From Chara braunii (taxonomy: Eukaryota; Streptophyta; Charophyceae; Charales; Characeae), in the NCBI GenBank assembly GCA_003427395.1, contig BFEA01000063.1, positions 3,927,991 through 3,960,087 of the forward strand: a DNA stretch of 32,097 nucleotides, written 5' to 3'. A program made the translations under genes and the position numbers. The notes under the pieces are model-generated. The model had not been told where the DNA came from. It ran no database searches and saw only the letters and a program-made list of their open reading frames with translations. This document shows positions 29,861 through 32,097 of the stretch, piece after piece (position 1 is the first letter of the stretch; each line of letters opens with the position of its first letter).

Positions 29861-30340
29861 GGATAAATAGGGTGCTGAGAGCTTGGGAAGGGTGGACTGC
29901 CCGATGGAACCAAAGCCGAGGGGAAGTATTGTAGGGCGACAAGGGAAAGACCAGGGGAAAGACCAGGGGAAAGACTGGGAGTAAGATTAGGAAGACTCCA
30001 TATATAGGAAGAAGGAGACTAGTACTCGTGACGTTTGGTGTTTCTTGGTTTTTGTGGTCTTTGCGTTGTTCGAGTAGCTGTGAGCAAGTTTGGGTTTTGC
30101 AGCCTGAGAGGCTGCTAGGAGGGCCTCCCCCACGGCTTGCCTCTCCTGAGACTCTTCTGCTGCGTGACTGGGTGCTGCCAGTAAGCTTCCCAGCCAGCAG
30201 AAGTCTGCCAGGAAGGCTATGATATGGGGGGGGTCGGCTCATGGCAGCCCCCCCCCCCCCTTTTGAGTTGGCGAATCGTACTGCAAGGGTACGGCTGAGT
30301 CTTCTTTGCTTTCCTTCTCTCGCTGTGTCTTGTACTCTTG
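29861..30340. other. Non-genic stretch right of the linker
   Basis: Contains a short triple repeat of GGGGAAAGACCA (29943-29975), a G8 run (30226-30233) and a C13 run (30248-30260) facing each other across 14 bp. No gene seen. Confidence 0.5.
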
Positions 30341-30417
30341 CTTGCCGGTAATAAGCAACCGGACTGATGCCTCCCAGAATAGAAGGGGCTTGTGTGTTTT
30401 GGGGCGAAAAAAAAAAA
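30341..30417 (+). repeat. A-tailed SINE-like repeat, copy 2
   Basis: CTTGCCGGTAATAAGCAACC, then CTCCCAGAATAGAAGGGGCT, ending in A11 (30407-30417) and GAAAAG. It aligns with the bodies at 23246 and 30528. Confidence 0.5.
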
Positions 30418-30527
30418 GAAAAGATAAGGCATCCCCTTTCGAAACCTCTGACCCCTCCCCAACCCTGCTGGGTGAACCATCAGCAAATACAAGGGTAGAT
30501 TCTTTTTCTTTAAAAATATTGTTACGA

Positions 30528-30640
30528 CTTGCCGGTGGAGTAGGAACCGGATTGCTGATCCCCAGAATGGAAAGGAGCAGAACCCAGGGGTTCGTTTTTT
30601 TTTTTTGGGAAAAAAAAGCAAAAACAAGGCTAGATTCTAG
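30528..30640 (+). repeat. SINE-like repeat, copy 3
   Basis: CTTGCCGGTGGAGTAGGAAC, then CCCCAGAATGGAAAGGAGC, followed by T12, GGG and A8. The trailing ACAAGGCTAGATTCT resembles ACAAGGGTAGATTCT at 30489, downstream of copy 2, so copies 2 and 3 may be parts of a longer duplicated unit of about 140-190 bp. Confidence 0.5.
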
Positions 30641-31290
30641 TTGCTCACTCTGAGTACAGATCTTGGACCCAACTCAGAACTACTTTCTCTGTTTGGTTCA
30701 TTCTTAACTCTAAAACCTTTTTTCTTTTCTTTAATCTATGTCACATCCATGACCCGTCATCTCACAAGACCCCATCTCCCCCCAACCTCAGCATTTTTTT
30801 CAGCGCAGGCCCCTTCCTCTGTCCTACCTCACTCAGGAATCATAATGTCCCACCCTTAGGCGGAAGAACCTGAACCAAACAGTGGTTGTAGACACCAGTG
30901 CTGAACAGGGCTACACTCACAGCCATTATTGAAGCAAGTATAACGCCCTGGCGTACGAGTAGTTTGAGAGTGAGCCACTATTATCATAGTCCTATGAGCC
31001 CCGTGATTAGGCCATGAATGAGCCCCCCAATTCCCCATGCCCGGAGTGTTGTACACGGGGTACCTTATCAGTTTCCCCAGGCAGGTGAGGTCTAGCCTAT
31101 CCATACCTCGGTGTCCAGCTGTGTGGCCCTCCTCTCTCTGACAACCTTTGTTCAGCACTTGAAAAAGTGCTTCAACCAGGTAAGTCATGCTCACCTGCAA
31201 CATCGTTGTTTGATTACCTGTGTGACTGGATCCTGCTTCTGTTACTGGGAAAAGGAGGTCTTTAAATTTCAATGTCGGTTTCTTTCCTCT
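30641..31290. other. Non-genic stretch, nothing recognised
   Basis: Open frames on both strands are short and without domain features. No repeat was noticed apart from T-rich runs near 30718-30730. Confidence 0.5.
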
Positions 31291-31308
31291 GTGTGTGTGT
31301 GTGTGTGT
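31291..31308. repeat. (GT)9 microsatellite
   Basis: Nine GT units followed by ATGTGTC. Another GT-rich run with GGG interruptions lies at 31517-31543. Confidence 0.9.
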
Positions 31309-31360
31309 ATGTGTCTTGTCATGTTCTGTATGCACAACTCCACGGGAAAAAAAAGAATGT

Positions 31361-31428
31361 GCCAGACTGTTTCATCGGACTTTCAACCGACTCATCAGGC
31401 GGTTGAACCTGTACAGACAGTCTGACCA
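31361..31428 (-). ncRNA. Hammerhead-ribozyme-like motif with intact core
   Basis: Read on the minus strand the conserved blocks occur in order: CUGAUGA (31392-31398), a stem II of GUCGG with CCGAU around an 8-base loop, then GAAA (31370-31373) and CAGUCUGG. Upstream, CAGACUGUC (complement of 31416-31424) pairs with CAGUCUG after GAAA to form a helix III ending in a GUC cleavage triplet, a type III layout. Helix I between GUC and CUGAUGA pairs poorly (GGU/ACC only). An alternative hairpin TTCAACCG/CGGTTGAA overlaps loop II. Confidence 0.45.
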
Positions 31429-31562
31429 GGATGCACTTGACTGATGGATAAGGACTTACCACGCCACCCTGAATTAGCCATACCCCTGAGAAAAGTGGTC
31501 AACTTAACTCACACCAATGTGTGTGGGTGTGTGGGTGTGTGGATGTTACATGCCCAGTTGGG

Positions 31563-31692
31563 CAATGCAGTGCAAGTGGAATCCCAACAAGAAATGTGCA
31601 TTCCGATACATACAAAATGGTGCATGGACAATGCAGTGCAAGTGGAATCCCAACAAGAAATGTGCATTCCGATACATACAAAATGGTGCTTT
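31563..31692. repeat. 66-bp tandem duplication (two copies)
   Basis: Units start at 31563 and 31629 with CAATGCAGTGCAAGTGGAAT and are identical through AAAATGGTGC; the second copy ends there. Identity implies a recent duplication or an assembly echo. Confidence 0.9.
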
Positions 31693-32039
31693 ATAGCGCA
31701 GGGAAGACTTTAGATACAAGTCCTGACCTGACCGGGACTGACCCCTTTCACGTAGTACAAGATAGAGAAGCAGAATGCTAGAATACTAAAGACTAGCCCA
31801 ATCAATGTTTCAACGCAGACCAAACATACATCATGCTCATCACAAGGTGTGAAGGGGCCTGGCGCTATACACAGGAAAGACGCGCCAGGTCCAGACATAC
31901 ACAGACGAAGAGGAGGGGATCCGACGAAGAAGAGGAAGGGGGAGATGGGAAAGTCGTCAACACCAAGTCTCATTACAAGTCCCAAATAATCCCTCTTCAA
32001 AATGTCTGAAGTCCCATGTCGAGTCTGGATCCAATGTCA

Positions 32040-32044
<5 letters not shown>
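31693..32044. other. Non-genic stretch, nothing recognised
   Basis: Purine-rich patch at 31905-31950. No coding frame with domain features and no repeat seen. Confidence 0.5.

Positions 32045-32097
<53 letters not shown>
32045..32097. repeat. (CT)n microsatellite at the right edge
   Basis: At least 26 CT units, continuing past the end of the window, so the true length is unknown. Confidence 0.97.

Noticed and set aside
29817-30242. 141-residue minus-strand frame ending in VSYTHLDVYKRQ
   Set aside because: Its C-terminus is the translated library linker, so the frame is an artefact.

Overview
The window looks like nuclear DNA from a green alga or streptophyte, most plausibly a charophyte such as Chara. 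This is inference, not proven. The grounds are one huge secreted-type protein with Ser/Pro-rich rods (PPSPPSPP runs), repeated RRLLQ motifs and animal-like adhesion modules, a decayed plant-type L1-like LINE, and long stretches of microsatellites, minisatellites and short inverted-repeat transposons. Nothing here is organised like a bacterial or organellar genome, and I found no tRNA or rRNA gene.

Layout. 1-4979 is non-genic: a 34-bp minisatellite, CTT and GA microsatellites and a 78-bp duplication. 4980-19331 (minus strand) is one uninterrupted reading frame of 4,783 codons, the only convincing protein-coding gene. 19345-24357 is intergenic and packed with small elements: several MITE families, a near-perfect hairpin element, a hammerhead-ribozyme-like motif, a 28-bp hairpin minisatellite and an A-tailed SINE-like repeat. 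24358-25927 is bounded by inverted repeats and contains nested fold-back elements. About 25950-29579 (plus strand) is a dead LINE ORF2 with stops, frameshifts, an internal 195-bp duplication and a lost catalytic aspartate. 29823-29860 is a library-construction linker (two Tn5 mosaic ends head to head), so the assembly is doubtful at that point. 29861-32097 is non-genic, with two more copies of the SINE-like repeat, a second hammerhead-like motif, a 66-bp duplication and a terminal CT microsatellite.

The large gene encodes a mosaic extracellular protein: about seven LamG-type ConA-like domains alternating with IPT/TIG-like segments, two SUEL-type galactose-lectin modules, a PA14 domain, filamin/Ig-like repeats, a DUF2341-ConA module and a six-blade Kelch propeller, ending in a Pro/Ser-rich tail. 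Most modules are carbohydrate-binding or adhesive, which suggests a cell-wall or matrix role. The reading frame starts without an in-frame ATG directly behind an acceptor-like CAG, so at least one upstream exon (including any signal peptide) is missing from the call. The best structural surprises are the DUF2341-ConA module inserted inside the first Kelch blade and the disordered rods inserted at recurring places within LamG domains, most ending in an RRLLQ-like motif.
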